In this document: positions 25,336-37,157 of the stretch, piece after piece
Layout: every line of letters starts with the position of its first letter
Position numbering within the stretch: position 1 is the stretch's first letter
Assembly: GCF_000711965.1 (NCBI RefSeq)
Contig: NZ_JONS01000001.1
Location: 186,001 to 250,000, forward strand
Length of the DNA stretch: 64,000 nt
Reading direction: 5' to 3'
Source of the DNA: Actinomyces israelii DSM 43320
GTDB lineage: Bacteria > Actinomycetota > Actinomycetes > Actinomycetales > Actinomycetaceae
Notes under the pieces: generated by a model
Told to the model about the DNA's origin: nothing
The model's database searches: none
The model's input: the letters and a program-made list of their open reading frames with translations, nothing else
Made by a program: the position numbers and the translations under genes

Positions 25336-25718
25336 CCGAAGACCTCCGTGTCTACGTCGCCGTTGCCGTTGAAGGAGAGTCGGACACGGGGATGGTCCAG
25401 GCTCTGCTCAGGCACGTCCACCTCACGCTTTCGCGCCCCTGCCTCGTCAAGAAGGTTCCCGGGTCGCCAGACGAGCTGCCCCACGCCAAGCGGGAGCTGC
25501 TCCGTCTATGCGCGTCGTCTCGTTCGCATCACGTGCGCGACAGCATGGTCCGCGCTGACGGCACGCCCGGCCCGCTCTACGTGTCCTGTCTCAATGAGTT
25601 CGCCCGTGAGCGCTGGAACGTGGTCAAGGCGCAGGAACGCAGCCCCAGCCTCCGCCGCACCGTGGCACGACTGGAGTCAGTTCGCCGCCGGCTCCTCACC
25701 GTCTCGGCGGGAGGCTGA
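25332..25718 (+). pseudogene. Toprim-like (DUF4276-type) partner protein, apparently internally deleted
   Basis: 128 residues. The N-terminus VYVAVAVEGESDTGMVQALL has the VEGxxD motif of Toprim-like DUF4276 proteins. The second half, from HAKRELLRLCASSRSHHVRD through YVSCLNEFARERWN to SPSLRRTVARLESVRRRL, looks like the C-terminal end of the longer proteins I remember (about 200-230 residues). Those carry a central block with a TDLD-type acidic motif that is missing here, so about 80-100 residues appear deleted in frame. Starts within the ATPase stop (ATGA), as expected of a coupled two-gene system. Could alternatively be a genuinely short family member. Probably inactive. Confidence 0.6.
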
Positions 25719-25754
25719 CCGGCGCGCCGGGCGTCCGGAGGCGCCCGCCGGAGC

Positions 25755-28867
<3,113 letters not shown>

Positions 28868-28915
28868 TTAAGGCCGGCGCGCCGGCCCCGGAGGGGCGGC
28901 GCGCCACGGCAGTGG

Positions 28916-29236
28916 TCACTTGATCGCGGTGATCCTGATCTCCGTGAGCTTGGCGCGGTGCCCCTGACGCTTGCGGAACCCCGTCTTGTTCTTGAACTTG
29001 AGGATATTGATCTTCGGCCCCTTCTTCTCGCCGACGATCTCGGCGGTGACGGAGGACGCGGCGAGGTCGGCGGCGGCAGTGGTCACCTTGTCGCCGTCCA
29101 CCAGCATGACGGGGGCGAGGGAGATCTCGTCGCCGATCTCGCCGGCAAGCCTGTCGACAACCACGACGTCGCCGACGGAGACCTTCTCCTGACGGCCGCC
29201 GGCCTTGACGATCGCGTAGACCACTTGAATGCTCAT
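28916..29236 (-). CDS. rplU: 50S ribosomal protein bL21
   Basis: 106 residues. [20 protein letters not shown], then [33 protein letters not shown] and LTEIRITAI match bL21 closely. The usual start would be at VYAIV; here four extra residues precede it. Transcribed from the promoter at 29329-29357 with a leader of about 90 bases, and followed by rpmA. Confidence 0.97.
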   Translation of the reverse strand: MSIQVVYAIVKAGGRQEKVSVGDVVVVDRLAGEIGDEISLAPVMLVDGDKVTTAAADLAASSVTAEIVGEKKGPKINILKFKNKTGFRKRQGHRAKLTEIRITAIK

Positions 29237-29328
29237 CTCTGTCGGAACTTCGGACCGCACCCGGGGAGCCTGTGCTCCATCACCGGAAGACGATCTCCTT
29301 GGCAGGGCGCATGACGCACCGGCGAACA

Positions 29329-29357
29329 ACTTTATGCGATCGGCCCTGCCCGACCAA
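29329..29357 (-). promoter_or_regulatory. rplU: rplU promoter
   Basis: On the minus strand TTGGTC (29352-29357) and TAAAGT (29329-29334) are 17 bases apart. Transcription would begin near 29322, giving a leader of about 85 bases before rplU. The site lies in the 196-base gap after the RNase E/G gene. Confidence 0.6.
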
Positions 29358-29432
29358 CTCGCGACGACCGCACATGTCTGTGTTCTTGGGCACGGAGTCC
29401 CGCGCAGAGCCGTCGGAGGCCACGGCGGGCCC

Positions 29433-32084
29433 TCAGCCGGCCTCCTCGGCGCCGGCGTGCTCGCCGGCCTGCTCATGGGCCTGCTCCGCGGCGGCGGCGA
29501 TCTGGGCCAGCGCCCCGCGCACGGCGGCGCGCGCCGCGTTATCGTGCTCGGGCGCCTCGGCCTGCGCCTCCGCGGAATCGCCGGAGCGCGCAGAAGCGGA
29601 CCCCTCGCGGCTCCTGCGGCCGCGGCGGCCCGACCCCGAGCCCTTGCGCCCGGAGGCCGACGTGTCCGCCGCCTGGTTCTCGACGGGGTTGTCGTGGACG
29701 ATGAAGCCGCGCCCGCCGCAGCACTCGCACGGGGTGGAGAAGGCCTCGACCAGCCCCTGCCCCACGCGCTTGCGGGTCATCTGCACCAGGCCCAGGGAGG
29801 TCACCTCGGTGACCTGGTGGCGGGTGCGGTCGCGCCCGAGGCACTCGACCAGGCGGCGCAGGACGAGGTCGCGGTTGGACTCCAGGACCATGTCCACGAA
29901 GTCGATGACGACCATGCCGCCGATGTCGCGCAGCCGCAGCTGGCGGACGATCTCCTCGGCCGCCTCGAGGTTGTTGCGCGTGACCGTCTCCTCCAGGGTT
30001 CCGCCGGCGCCGCCGGTGAAGCGGCCGGTGTTGACGTCGATGACCGTCATGGCCTCGGTGCGGTCGATAATGAGCGTGCCGCCGCTGGGCAGCCAGACCT
30101 TGCGGTCGAAGCCCTTGGCGAGCTGCTCGTCGATCCGGTGGGCGGTGAAGACGTCCTCGGGGCCCACCCAGTGCTCGAGGCGGTCGGCCAGGTCGGGGCT
30201 CAGATCGCCCACGTACCGGCTGATCGTCTTCCAGGCGCCGGGCCCCTGCACCACCAGGCGCCGGAAGTCCTCGTTGAAGACGTCGCGCACGACGCGCACG
30301 GCCAGCTCCGGCTCTCCCTTGAGCAGGACGGGGGCCTTGGCAGAGCCCCTGAAGACGGAGGAGGCCTTCTTGTCGATGGTCTTCCACTGCTTGAGGAGCC
30401 GCTCGACGTCGGCCTCCAGCTGCTCCTCGCTGGCGCCCTCGGCGGCAGTGCGCACGATGACGCCGGCGTCGTCGGGGACGATGCGCTTGAGGATCTTCTT
30501 CAGGCGCGCGCGCTCGGTGTCGGGGAGCTTGCGGGAGATGCCGGTCATGGTGCCGCCGGGCACGAGCACGAGGTAGCGGCCCGCCAGGGTGATCTGGCTG
30601 GTCAGGCGCGCGCCCTTGTGCCCGATGGGGTCCTTGGTGACCTGCACCAGGACCGTGTCGCCGCTGGAGAGGGCGTCCTCGATGCGGCGCGGCCTGCCCT
30701 CCATGCCGGCGGCGTCCCAGTTGACCTCGCCGGCGTACAGGACGGCGTTGCGGCCCTTGCCCAGGTCCACGAAGGCCGCCTCCATGGAGGGCAGCACGTT
30801 CTGGACCCGGCCCACGTAGACGTTGCCGACCATGGAGGTCTGCGTGTGGCGGGCGACGTAGTGCTCGACGAGCAGACCGTCCTCGAGCAGGGCGATCTGG
30901 TTGAGGCCGTCCTGCTCGCGCACGATCATCTGGCGGTCCACGCTCTCGCGGCGGGCCAGGAACTCCGCCTCGGTGACGATGGGGCGGCGGCGCCCGGCCG
31001 CCCGGCCCTCGCGGCGCCGCTGGCGCTTGGCCTCCAGGCGGGTGGAGCCCTTCAGGGCGGTGACCTCGTCGCGCGGGTCCCGACCGGCGTCGGAACGGGT
31101 GCGGGAGCGCGACCGGCGGCGGCGACGGCGGGCCGGGGGCGCCCCCTCCTCGGCGGCCTCCGCGGCCTCCGCGGCCTCGGCGGCCTCCGCGGAGCCCTCT
31201 GCGCCGCAGGCCTGGGAGCCGGCCGAGTCCGCCTCCGGGGCGCTCCGGTCGTCCTGCTGCGCCTCGGTGCGGGAGCGCGACCGGCGACCGCGGCCTCCGC
31301 GCCGGCGCTTGCGCCGCCCCGCGCCGTCGCGCTCATCGGAGCGGAAGCCGTCGTCGGCGCCCTCCCGGGAGTCGGGCTCGGGAGCCTCCTCCGAGTCGCC
31401 GGCGGGCGTCTCGACGTGCTCGGGCGCCGCCTGGGCGGCGGTGGCCCTGCGGCGGCGCCTCCCGGTGCTCCTCGAGGGGGCCGCGGTGCCGTCGTCGGCC
31501 TGCGCGCCCGAGTCGGGCCCCTGCCCGCGGGCGGCCGCCGGCTGCTCGGCGGCGGGCGCCTGCGCGGGCGCGGTGGCGGCGGCGGTCGCCCTGCGACGAC
31601 GGCGGGCGCGCGCCGGGTCGGGGGCCTGGAAGAGCAGGGACGCGGCGGGGAGGTAGGGCGCCTGCGTACCGGGCCCGCCGGCCTGCACGGCACCGTCCCG
31701 CGGCGCCTCATCGGCCCCGGCATCTGCGGCGCCCTCAGCGTCGTCCGCCCGCGCGCCGTCGGCATCGACATCAGCGGCCTCGTCGGTCCGGGCGTCCTCG
31801 ACGACGTCCTCCTGGGCGGGCTCCGTCGCCTCGGCATCGCCGTCCTCGGGCCGGACGGCCCGCGAGGGGTCTTCGTCACCGCCGTCGCCACGGGAGCCGT
31901 CGGGCGCGGCCAGGACCGGCTGCTCCGCGGCGGGGACCCGCGTGGGAGTGGTGGCGGCGGCGGTCGCCCTGCGGCGACGACGGGCCGGGGCTCCGCCGGT
32001 CGTCTCGTCGGCGGGCGCTCCGGACGCCTGGGTATCGCGGTGGGGATCAGATGATGGGTTCGATGTGGACACGGTGGTGTGCAC
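29433..32084 (-). CDS. rne: Ribonuclease E/G
   Basis: 883 residues. The first 330 are disordered, with Arg-rich blocks (ARRRRRATAAATTPT, ARRRRRRSRSRTRSD) alternating with acidic runs, the pattern of actinobacterial RNase E N-terminal extensions that scaffold degradosome partners. The S1 domain (about 405-490) has NVYVGRVQNVLPSMEAAFVD. The catalytic domain contains LIIDRTEAMTVIDVNTGRF and GGMVVIDFVDM with the metal-binding aspartates. The Zn-link is CECCGGRGF (about 785), then a basic disordered C-terminus. It processes rRNA and degrades mRNA. GTG/ATG starts nearby are equivalent; 32084 is the longest supported. Immediately upstream of rplU. Confidence 0.95.
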   Translation of the reverse strand: MHTTVSTSNPSSDPHRDTQASGAPADETTGGAPARRRRRATAAATTPTRVPAAEQPVLAAPDGSRGDGGDEDPSRAVRPEDGDAEATEPAQEDVVEDARTDEAADVDADGARADDAEGAADAGADEAPRDGAVQAGGPGTQAPYLPAASLLFQAPDPARARRRRRATAAATAPAQAPAAEQPAAARGQGPDSGAQADDGTAAPSRSTGRRRRRATAAQAAPEHVETPAGDSEEAPEPDSREGADDGFRSDERDGAGRRKRRRGGRGRRSRSRTEAQQDDRSAPEADSAGSQACGAEGSAEAAEAAEAAEAAEEGAPPARRRRRRSRSRTRSDAGRDPRDEVTALKGSTRLEAKRQRRREGRAAGRRRPIVTEAEFLARRESVDRQMIVREQDGLNQIALLEDGLLVEHYVARHTQTSMVGNVYVGRVQNVLPSMEAAFVDLGKGRNAVLYAGEVNWDAAGMEGRPRRIEDALSSGDTVLVQVTKDPIGHKGARLTSQITLAGRYLVLVPGGTMTGISRKLPDTERARLKKILKRIVPDDAGVIVRTAAEGASEEQLEADVERLLKQWKTIDKKASSVFRGSAKAPVLLKGEPELAVRVVRDVFNEDFRRLVVQGPGAWKTISRYVGDLSPDLADRLEHWVGPEDVFTAHRIDEQLAKGFDRKVWLPSGGTLIIDRTEAMTVIDVNTGRFTGGAGGTLEETVTRNNLEAAEEIVRQLRLRDIGGMVVIDFVDMVLESNRDLVLRRLVECLGRDRTRHQVTEVTSLGLVQMTRKRVGQGLVEAFSTPCECCGGRGFIVHDNPVENQAADTSASGRKGSGSGRRGRRSREGSASARSGDSAEAQAEAPEHDNAARAAVRGALAQIAAAAEQAHEQAGEHAGAEEAG

Positions 32085-32122
32085 TCTCCGGGCATTCCGG
32101 CCCCCGCCGTACCCACGGTGCC

Positions 32123-32136
32123 GGGACGCAAGTCAC
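32123..32136. promoter_or_regulatory. DevR-box-like GGGAC-N4-GTCAC upstream of rne
   Basis: GGGACGCAAGTCAC resembles the core of the DosR/DevR box (GGGACTWWAGTCCC) and shares GGGAC-N4-GTCAC with a second site at 41609-41622 in the promoter of the NarL-type regulator. It lies 39 bases before the rne start and about 385 before cydA. Weak on its own. Confidence 0.3.
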
Positions 32137-32416
32137 GCTCCCAACGAGGGAGCCGAAAAGCCTGTGTTCTCGCCTGGCGGCGCCGGCCTGCGGAGGGATT
32201 CGCACGATCCGGGAGTGCGGCGGCGCATTGTGCGGCGCACTTCTCCGGGGCGGTCTCAACCGAGGTTCGGAAACCGGGTGCCGGTACGTGGCACCCGGAG
32301 CCGACGACAGTATTCCACACCGGGCGCCGCAGCAGCGGGCGGGCCGCCCGGGGCCTATCTCACGCCGGGGTTCTGGCATCCGCGGTGCCGGGGACGCCCG
32401 CGCACCCGACGCTTTC

Positions 32417-32474
32417 GTGACAAGTCGTCACCGCTTGCCCTACACTGCGCCTATAACTCCGCAACGACTGCGGA
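32417..32474 (+). promoter_or_regulatory. cydA: cydA promoter region with two inverted repeats
   Basis: TATAAC at 32452-32457 is a likely -10 box. A perfect inverted repeat GTGAC-AAGTC-GTCAC (32417-32431) lies where an activator would bind near -35. A second, TCCGCA-ACGAC-TGCGGA (32458-32474), covers the expected start point, where a repressor would act. The rest of the 435-base gap (32085-32519) holds no gene. Confidence 0.45.
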
Positions 32475-32519
32475 ATATTCACTTATCACTCTCATCAACC
32501 GTCCCGAAAGGTGGCGCTG

Positions 32520-34016
32520 ATGGTTCACGCACCGATGGCGCTGGACTCCCTCGACCTGGCTCGATGGCAGTTCGGCATCACGACCGTCTACCACTTCATC
32601 CTGGTCCCGCTCACGATCGGCCTGTCCCCGCTCGTGGCGCTCATGGAGACCAACTACCTGCGCACCGGCAACGAGCAGTGGCGCGTCGCCACGAAGTTCT
32701 TCGGCAAGATCCTGCTGATCAACTTCGCCCTGGGCGTGGCCACCGGCATCGTCCAGGAGTTCCAGTTCGGCATGAACTGGTCGGAGTACTCCCGCTACGT
32801 CGGCAACATCTTCGGCGCGCCGCTGGCGTTCGAGGCGCTTCTCGCCTTCTTCATGGAGTCGACCTTCCTCGGCCTGTGGATCTTCGGCTGGGACCGCCTG
32901 TCCCCCAGGCTGCACAACCTGTGCATGTGGATGGTCGCCCTGGGCACGAACGTGTCCGCCTTCTTCATCCTGGCCGCCAACTCCTGGATGCAGCACCCGG
33001 TCGGCGCGGTCGTCAACCCCGAGACCGGCCGCGCCGAGCTCGACGGCGTCGGCGGCTTCTTCCAGGTCCTGGGCAACCCCATCCTGTGGACCACGATCCT
33101 CCATGTCATCGCCACGTCCTTCCTCGTCGCCGGGACGATCGTCTTCGGCGTGTCCGTGTGGTGGATGGTCAAGGCCGCCCGTGCCGGACAGGACTACGAG
33201 GCCCGTGAGCTGTGGCGCCGCCTGACCCGCTTCGGCGCCGTCGCCGTCGTCGTCGCGGGCCTGCTCACCGCCGGCAGCGGGCACGTCCAGGGACAGCTCG
33301 TCGCCGAGGAGCAGCCCGCCAAGATGGCCGCCGCCGAGGCCCTGTGCTCCACCGAGTCCGGCGCCGGCTTCACCGTGGCCGCCTTCGGCGACTGCGACAG
33401 CGGCGTCACCCGCATCGCCTCCGTGCCCAACGTCTACTCCTTCATGGCGACCAATGACCCGAACGCCAGGGTCATGGGCCTGGACGACGCGCAGGCCATG
33501 TACGAGCAGCGCTACGGCGCCGGCGTGGACTACACCCCCGACGTCGCCACGACCTTCTGGTCCTTCCGCCTCATGATCGGGCTCGGCGTGCTGTCCCTCC
33601 TCATCGGCGCCGTCGGGCTGTGGCTCATCCGCAAGGACCGCCTCATCACCAGCCCGCGGCTGGGCAGGATCGCCCTGTGGACCCTGCCGCTGCCCTTCCT
33701 CGCCTCCACCTTCGGCTGGATCTTCACCGAGATCGGCCGCCAGCCGTGGGTGGTCGCCCCCAACCTGGCCGACCCCGTCGCCCAGGTCTACATGCTCACC
33801 AGCGACGGCGTGTCCACCGTCGTCTCCTCCCCGACGGTGCTCGCCTCCATGGTCCTGTTCACGCTCCTGTACGCCGCCCTCGGCATCATCTGGTTCGTGC
33901 TGGTGCGCCGCTACGTGCGCGAGGGCGTGCGCACCCAGACCGAGGAGTCCGTCGAGCTGGTCGGCAGGGCCGCCTCCCGCAGGGCCCCGGTCCCCGTCCT
34001 GTCCTTCGAGTACTGA
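32520..34016 (+). CDS. cydA: Cytochrome bd ubiquinol/menaquinol oxidase subunit I
   Basis: 498 residues with about nine membrane segments. Oxidises quinol and reduces oxygen to water with high affinity. LARWQFGITTVYHFILVPLT carries the b595 axial His, FALGVATGIVQEFQFGMNWSEYS is the family signature, ILHVIATSFLVAG includes the b558 His ligand, and GRQPWVV lies in the last third. The quinol loop is of the short kind. The ATG at 32520 with GAAAGGTGG upstream is preferred over the GTG at 32511. First gene of cydAB; cydDC follow after a terminator. Confidence 0.97.
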   Translation: MVHAPMALDSLDLARWQFGITTVYHFILVPLTIGLSPLVALMETNYLRTGNEQWRVATKFFGKILLINFALGVATGIVQEFQFGMNWSEYSRYVGNIFGAPLAFEALLAFFMESTFLGLWIFGWDRLSPRLHNLCMWMVALGTNVSAFFILAANSWMQHPVGAVVNPETGRAELDGVGGFFQVLGNPILWTTILHVIATSFLVAGTIVFGVSVWWMVKAARAGQDYEARELWRRLTRFGAVAVVVAGLLTAGSGHVQGQLVAEEQPAKMAAAEALCSTESGAGFTVAAFGDCDSGVTRIASVPNVYSFMATNDPNARVMGLDDAQAMYEQRYGAGVDYTPDVATTFWSFRLMIGLGVLSLLIGAVGLWLIRKDRLITSPRLGRIALWTLPLPFLASTFGWIFTEIGRQPWVVAPNLADPVAQVYMLTSDGVSTVVSSPTVLASMVLFTLLYAALGIIWFVLVRRYVREGVRTQTEESVELVGRAASRRAPVPVLSFEY

Positions 34017-34038
34017 GCCGGAAGAAGGAAGCACACCC

Positions 34039-35175
34039 ATGACACCTCTGTCCATTCTCTGGTTCGTCCTCATCGCCGTCCTGTGGATCGGCTACCTGAC
34101 CCTGGAGGGATTCGACTTCGGCGTCGGCATGCTGCTGAGGATCCTCGGGCGCGACGAGAGGGAGCGCCGAGCCATGCTCGGCACCATCGGTCCCCACTGG
34201 GACGGCAACGAGGTCTGGCTGCTGACCGCCGGCGGCGCCACCTTCGCCGCCTTCCCGGAGTGGTACGGCACCCTGTTCTCGGGCGCCTACCTCGTCCTGC
34301 TCCTCATTCTCCTGTGCCTCATCGTGCGCATCTGCGCCATCGAGTGGCGCGAGAAGATCAACGACCAGGTCTGGCGGGACCGCTGGGACTGGGCGCACAC
34401 GGTCAGCGCCTGGATCCCCTCGATCCTGTGGGGCGCCGCCTTCGCCAACCTCGTCCAGGGCATGAGGATCGAGGTGATCGACACCGCCTCGGGCGCTCCC
34501 GTGCCCGCGGGCCAGGTCTCCCCCGACGCCCTGGTCCACGGCGCCTCCCACCAGATCACCGGCGGGTTCCTCAGCCTGCTGACCCCCTTCACGCTGCTGG
34601 GCGGGGCGGTCACCTGCCTGCTGTTCCTCACCCACGGGGCGCTCTTCGTCTCCCTCAAGACCGCCGGGGAGCTCTCCGAGCGGGCCCTGGCCCTCGCCAG
34701 GCGGTCCGCCCCCGCCTCCACCGCCGTCACCGCCGTGTGGGCGCTGTGGGCCCAGCTCGCCCACTCCCCCAACGCGCTGTCCTGGATCCCGCTCGTCCTG
34801 GCCGCGCTGGCGCTCATAGGCTCCCTGGCCCTGACCCGCCGGGGCAGCGAGGGCAGGGCCTTCGCCCTGCACTTCGCCGGCATCGCCTTCGCCGTCGTCT
34901 TCATCTTCGCGGCCATGGCCCCCGACGTCATGCGCTCCTCGGTCGACGCGGCCTACTCCCTGACGATCGCCCAGGCCGCGAGCGCGGACACGACGCTCCT
35001 CATTATGACCGTGGCCGCTGTCGTCTTCGTCCCGGTCGTGCTCTTCTACACGATCTGGGGGTACAAGGTCTTCTCCAGGCGCATTCGCGCCGAGGCGATC
35101 GACCCCCACGAGGGAGGCCTGCACCCGACCAGGGTGCGCGACTCCGCCCAGCCGGAGGCCGCCATCGGCTACTGA
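34039..35175 (+). CDS. cydB: Cytochrome bd oxidase subunit II
   Basis: 378 residues, eight or nine hydrophobic segments. It begins LSILWFVLIAVLWIGYLTLE with GFDFGVGML, the CydB signature, followed by RRAMLGTIGPHWDGNEVWLL and WDRWDWAHTVSAWIPS-like segments. Forms the heterodimer with CydA in the membrane. GAAGAAGGAAG precedes the ATG 22 bases after cydA. Its stop lies in a run of 9-base repeats and is followed by a strong hairpin at 35241-35276. Confidence 0.96.
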   Translation: MTPLSILWFVLIAVLWIGYLTLEGFDFGVGMLLRILGRDERERRAMLGTIGPHWDGNEVWLLTAGGATFAAFPEWYGTLFSGAYLVLLLILLCLIVRICAIEWREKINDQVWRDRWDWAHTVSAWIPSILWGAAFANLVQGMRIEVIDTASGAPVPAGQVSPDALVHGASHQITGGFLSLLTPFTLLGGAVTCLLFLTHGALFVSLKTAGELSERALALARRSAPASTAVTAVWALWAQLAHSPNALSWIPLVLAALALIGSLALTRRGSEGRAFALHFAGIAFAVVFIFAAMAPDVMRSSVDAAYSLTIAQAASADTTLLIMTVAAVVFVPVVLFYTIWGYKVFSRRIRAEAIDPHEGGLHPTRVRDSAQPEAAIGY

Positions 35176-35348
35176 CGCCGCTGACGCCACTGACGCCACT
35201 GACACAGCCGGCCATCGGCCCAGCCCGGACGCGCCGGCACGTCGGGGTCGCGGGGGACCGTCCTCGCGACCCCGACGGCCTGCCCGCCCGGTGCCGTGGC
35301 AGGCCAACGAGTCGACGGGCCGGCAGGCCAACAGGGCAACAGGCCAAC
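35172..35348. repeat. Two short repeat families between cydB and cydD
   Basis: The 9-mer CTGACGCC(G/A) is repeated in tandem at 35172, 35181 and 35190, with a degenerate fourth unit at 35199; the first overlaps the cydB stop. CAGGCCAAC occurs at 35300, 35324 and 35340. The repeats fill most of the 224-base gap outside the terminator. No coding frame is supported. Confidence 0.7.
35241..35276 (+). terminator. Terminator after cydAB
   Basis: GTCGGGGTCGCG (35241-35252) and CGCGACCCCGAC (35265-35276) form a perfect 12-base-pair stem with a 12-base loop that can itself pair GGAC with GTCC. No T tract. It separates cydAB from cydDC. Confidence 0.7.
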
Positions 35349-35387
35349 AGGGACCGCACAGAGTCAGGACCACAGTCCCAGGACGAC

Positions 35388-35393
35388 TATCCT
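35388..35393 (+). promoter_or_regulatory. cydD: -10 element of cydD, leaderless type
   Basis: TATCCT, then six bases, then the GTG at 35400. With the terminator upstream this suggests that cydDC and the kinase have their own leaderless transcript. Confidence 0.5.
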
Positions 35394-35399
35394 GGAGCG

Positions 35400-37157
35400 G
35401 TGAAGCCTCTGGACCCCCGGCTCATGCGCTACGCGCACGCCGCCCGGCGCTATATCGTCGTCACCGCCCTGGCCGGCGGGACGACCGCGCTGCTCGTCGT
35501 CGTGCAGGCCGTCCTCATCTCCAGGTCCGTGTCCCCCGTCGTGGCCTCCCGCGCCGCCCCGGGCACGGTGGCGCCCCTGGTCGGGGCGCTGGCTCTCGTC
35601 ATGGCGGCGCGCACGGTCATCACCTACGCCCAGGAGGCCCTCGCCCACCGCGCCGCCACGCGCACGATCATCGAGCTGCGCCGCCGGGTCCTGGAGCACG
35701 TCGCGGCGCTGGGCCCGCGCTGGGCGGCCGAGCACGGCCCCGAGACCGCCACCCTGCTCACCCGGGGCCTGAACGACCTCGAGCCGTACTTCACGCGCTA
35801 TCTCCCCCAGCTCCTCCTCGCCGCGACGGTCACGCCCCTGACCGGCCTGGTCATGCTCGTGGAGGACCCGCCCTCGGCCATCGCCGTGGCGTGCACCATC
35901 CCGCTCATCCCCGCCTTCATGATCCTCATCGGACGGCTCACCCAGCACCACTCCGAGGAGCGTCTGGAGGCCATGGAGCGCCTGGGGGGCCAGGTGCTCG
36001 ACCTGCTCGCCGGGCTCCCCACCCTGAAGGCCCTGGGACGCGAGGCCGGCCCGGCCAGGCGCGTGCGGGCGCTGGGCCGGGCCTACAACACGGCCACCAT
36101 GCACACCCTCAGGGTCGCCTTCCTGTCCGGGGCGGTCCTGGAGTTCATCACGACGCTGTCGGTCGCGATCGTGGCCGTGCAGGTGGGCTTCCGGCTGCTG
36201 TTCGGCCACATGGACCTGGCGACCGCCCTCCTGGTCATCATGATCGCCCCCGAGGTCTACCAGCCGCTGCGGCAGGTCGGGTTCCACTTCCACGCCTCGG
36301 CCAACGGGCTCGCCGCCGCCAGCGCCGTCTTCGAGGTCCTCGGTGCGCCCCCGCCCGAGCGAGGCGCGCTCCCGGCGCCCGACCTGTCCTCCGCCGTCAT
36401 CGAGATCGAGGACCTCGGCGTCGCGGCGCGCGGCTCCTGGGCCCCGGCCGGACTGACCGCGAGAATCCGGCCCGGGCGCCTGGTGGCGCTCGCCGGCCCC
36501 TCGGGCGCCGGAAAGACCACGACCTGCCAGGTGCTGCTGTCCCTGCTGCCCGCCGACCGCGGCGCCGTGCGCGTGGTCGGCCCCGCCGGCGACGCCGCCG
36601 ACCTGTCCCGGATCGATCCGGCCACATGGTGGGCGCAGATCGCCTGGGTCCCCCAGCGGCCGGTCATCGTGCCGGGCACGGTGCTGGCCAACGTGATAGG
36701 CCCCGACCGGGCGGCCGGGCTCGACGGCGCCCGGCCCGAGGAGCGCCTTCCCCGCCTGGGGGCCGCCGCCCGCGCCACGGGCCTGGACGAGGTCGTCGCC
36801 GCCCTCCCCCGCGGCTGGCGCACGCGGGTCGGGCAGGGCGGCGTCGGGCTGTCGGTGGGGCAGCGCCAGCGCCTGAGCCTGACCCGGGCGCTCATGTCGG
36901 ACGCCCCGCTCGTCGTCCTGGACGAGCCGACCGCGCACCTGGACGCGGCCAGTGAGGCGCACGTCCTGGACGGCGTCGAGATGCTGCGCTCCCAGGGGCG
37001 CACCGTCGTGGTGATCGCGCACCGGGCGGCGCTGCTGGCCAGGGCCGACGACGTGATCGAGGTCTTCTCGCAGCCAGCGTCCGCCGACGACCCGCAGGCC
37101 CCCCCGGGGGCGGCCGCCGCGCAGCCCTCCGGCGCCGGAAAGAGGGCGGCCCGATGA
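35400..37157 (+). CDS. cydD: ABC exporter subunit CydD
   Basis: 585 residues, fused permease and ATPase. CydDC exports cysteine/glutathione-type thiols or handles heme, and is needed to assemble cytochrome bd. Permease about 1-310 (ARRYIVVTALAGGTTALLVV; EHVAALGPRW; TLKALGREAG). ATPase: Walker A GPSGAGKT, WVPQRPVIVPGTV, signature LSVGQRQRLSLTRAL (Val for the usual Gly), Walker B LVVLDEPTAHLD and IAHRAALL. The GTG at 35400 gives VKPLDPRLMRY. The frame is open further upstream, but that part overlaps cydB in another frame. Confidence 0.93.
   Translation: MKPLDPRLMRYAHAARRYIVVTALAGGTTALLVVVQAVLISRSVSPVVASRAAPGTVAPLVGALALVMAARTVITYAQEALAHRAATRTIIELRRRVLEHVAALGPRWAAEHGPETATLLTRGLNDLEPYFTRYLPQLLLAATVTPLTGLVMLVEDPPSAIAVACTIPLIPAFMILIGRLTQHHSEERLEAMERLGGQVLDLLAGLPTLKALGREAGPARRVRALGRAYNTATMHTLRVAFLSGAVLEFITTLSVAIVAVQVGFRLLFGHMDLATALLVIMIAPEVYQPLRQVGFHFHASANGLAAASAVFEVLGAPPPERGALPAPDLSSAVIEIEDLGVAARGSWAPAGLTARIRPGRLVALAGPSGAGKTTTCQVLLSLLPADRGAVRVVGPAGDAADLSRIDPATWWAQIAWVPQRPVIVPGTVLANVIGPDRAAGLDGARPEERLPRLGAAARATGLDEVVAALPRGWRTRVGQGGVGLSVGQRQRLSLTRALMSDAPLVVLDEPTAHLDAASEAHVLDGVEMLRSQGRTVVVIAHRAALLARADDVIEVFSQPASADDPQAPPGAAAAQPSGAGKRAAR

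Noticed and set aside
29229-32054. 941-residue open frame on the plus strand
   Set aside because: It lies antisense to RNase E/G, whose domains are clear; the antisense protein is a Gly/Ala/Arg/Leu composition artefact of GC-rich DNA.
32417-32431. GTGAC-N5-GTCAC read as a CRP/FNR-type site
   Set aside because: The spacing between GTGA and TCAC is seven bases rather than the six of CRP sites; kept only as an unassigned inverted repeat.
35172-35348. Repeats between cydB and cydD as a CRISPR array
   Set aside because: Units are 9 bases, tandem or irregularly spaced, without 25-40 base repeats, spacers or cas genes.
34083-35399. Upstream extension of cydD to 1024 residues
   Set aside because: Overlaps cydB out of frame and crosses a terminator; the conserved CydD N-terminus begins at the GTG at 35400.
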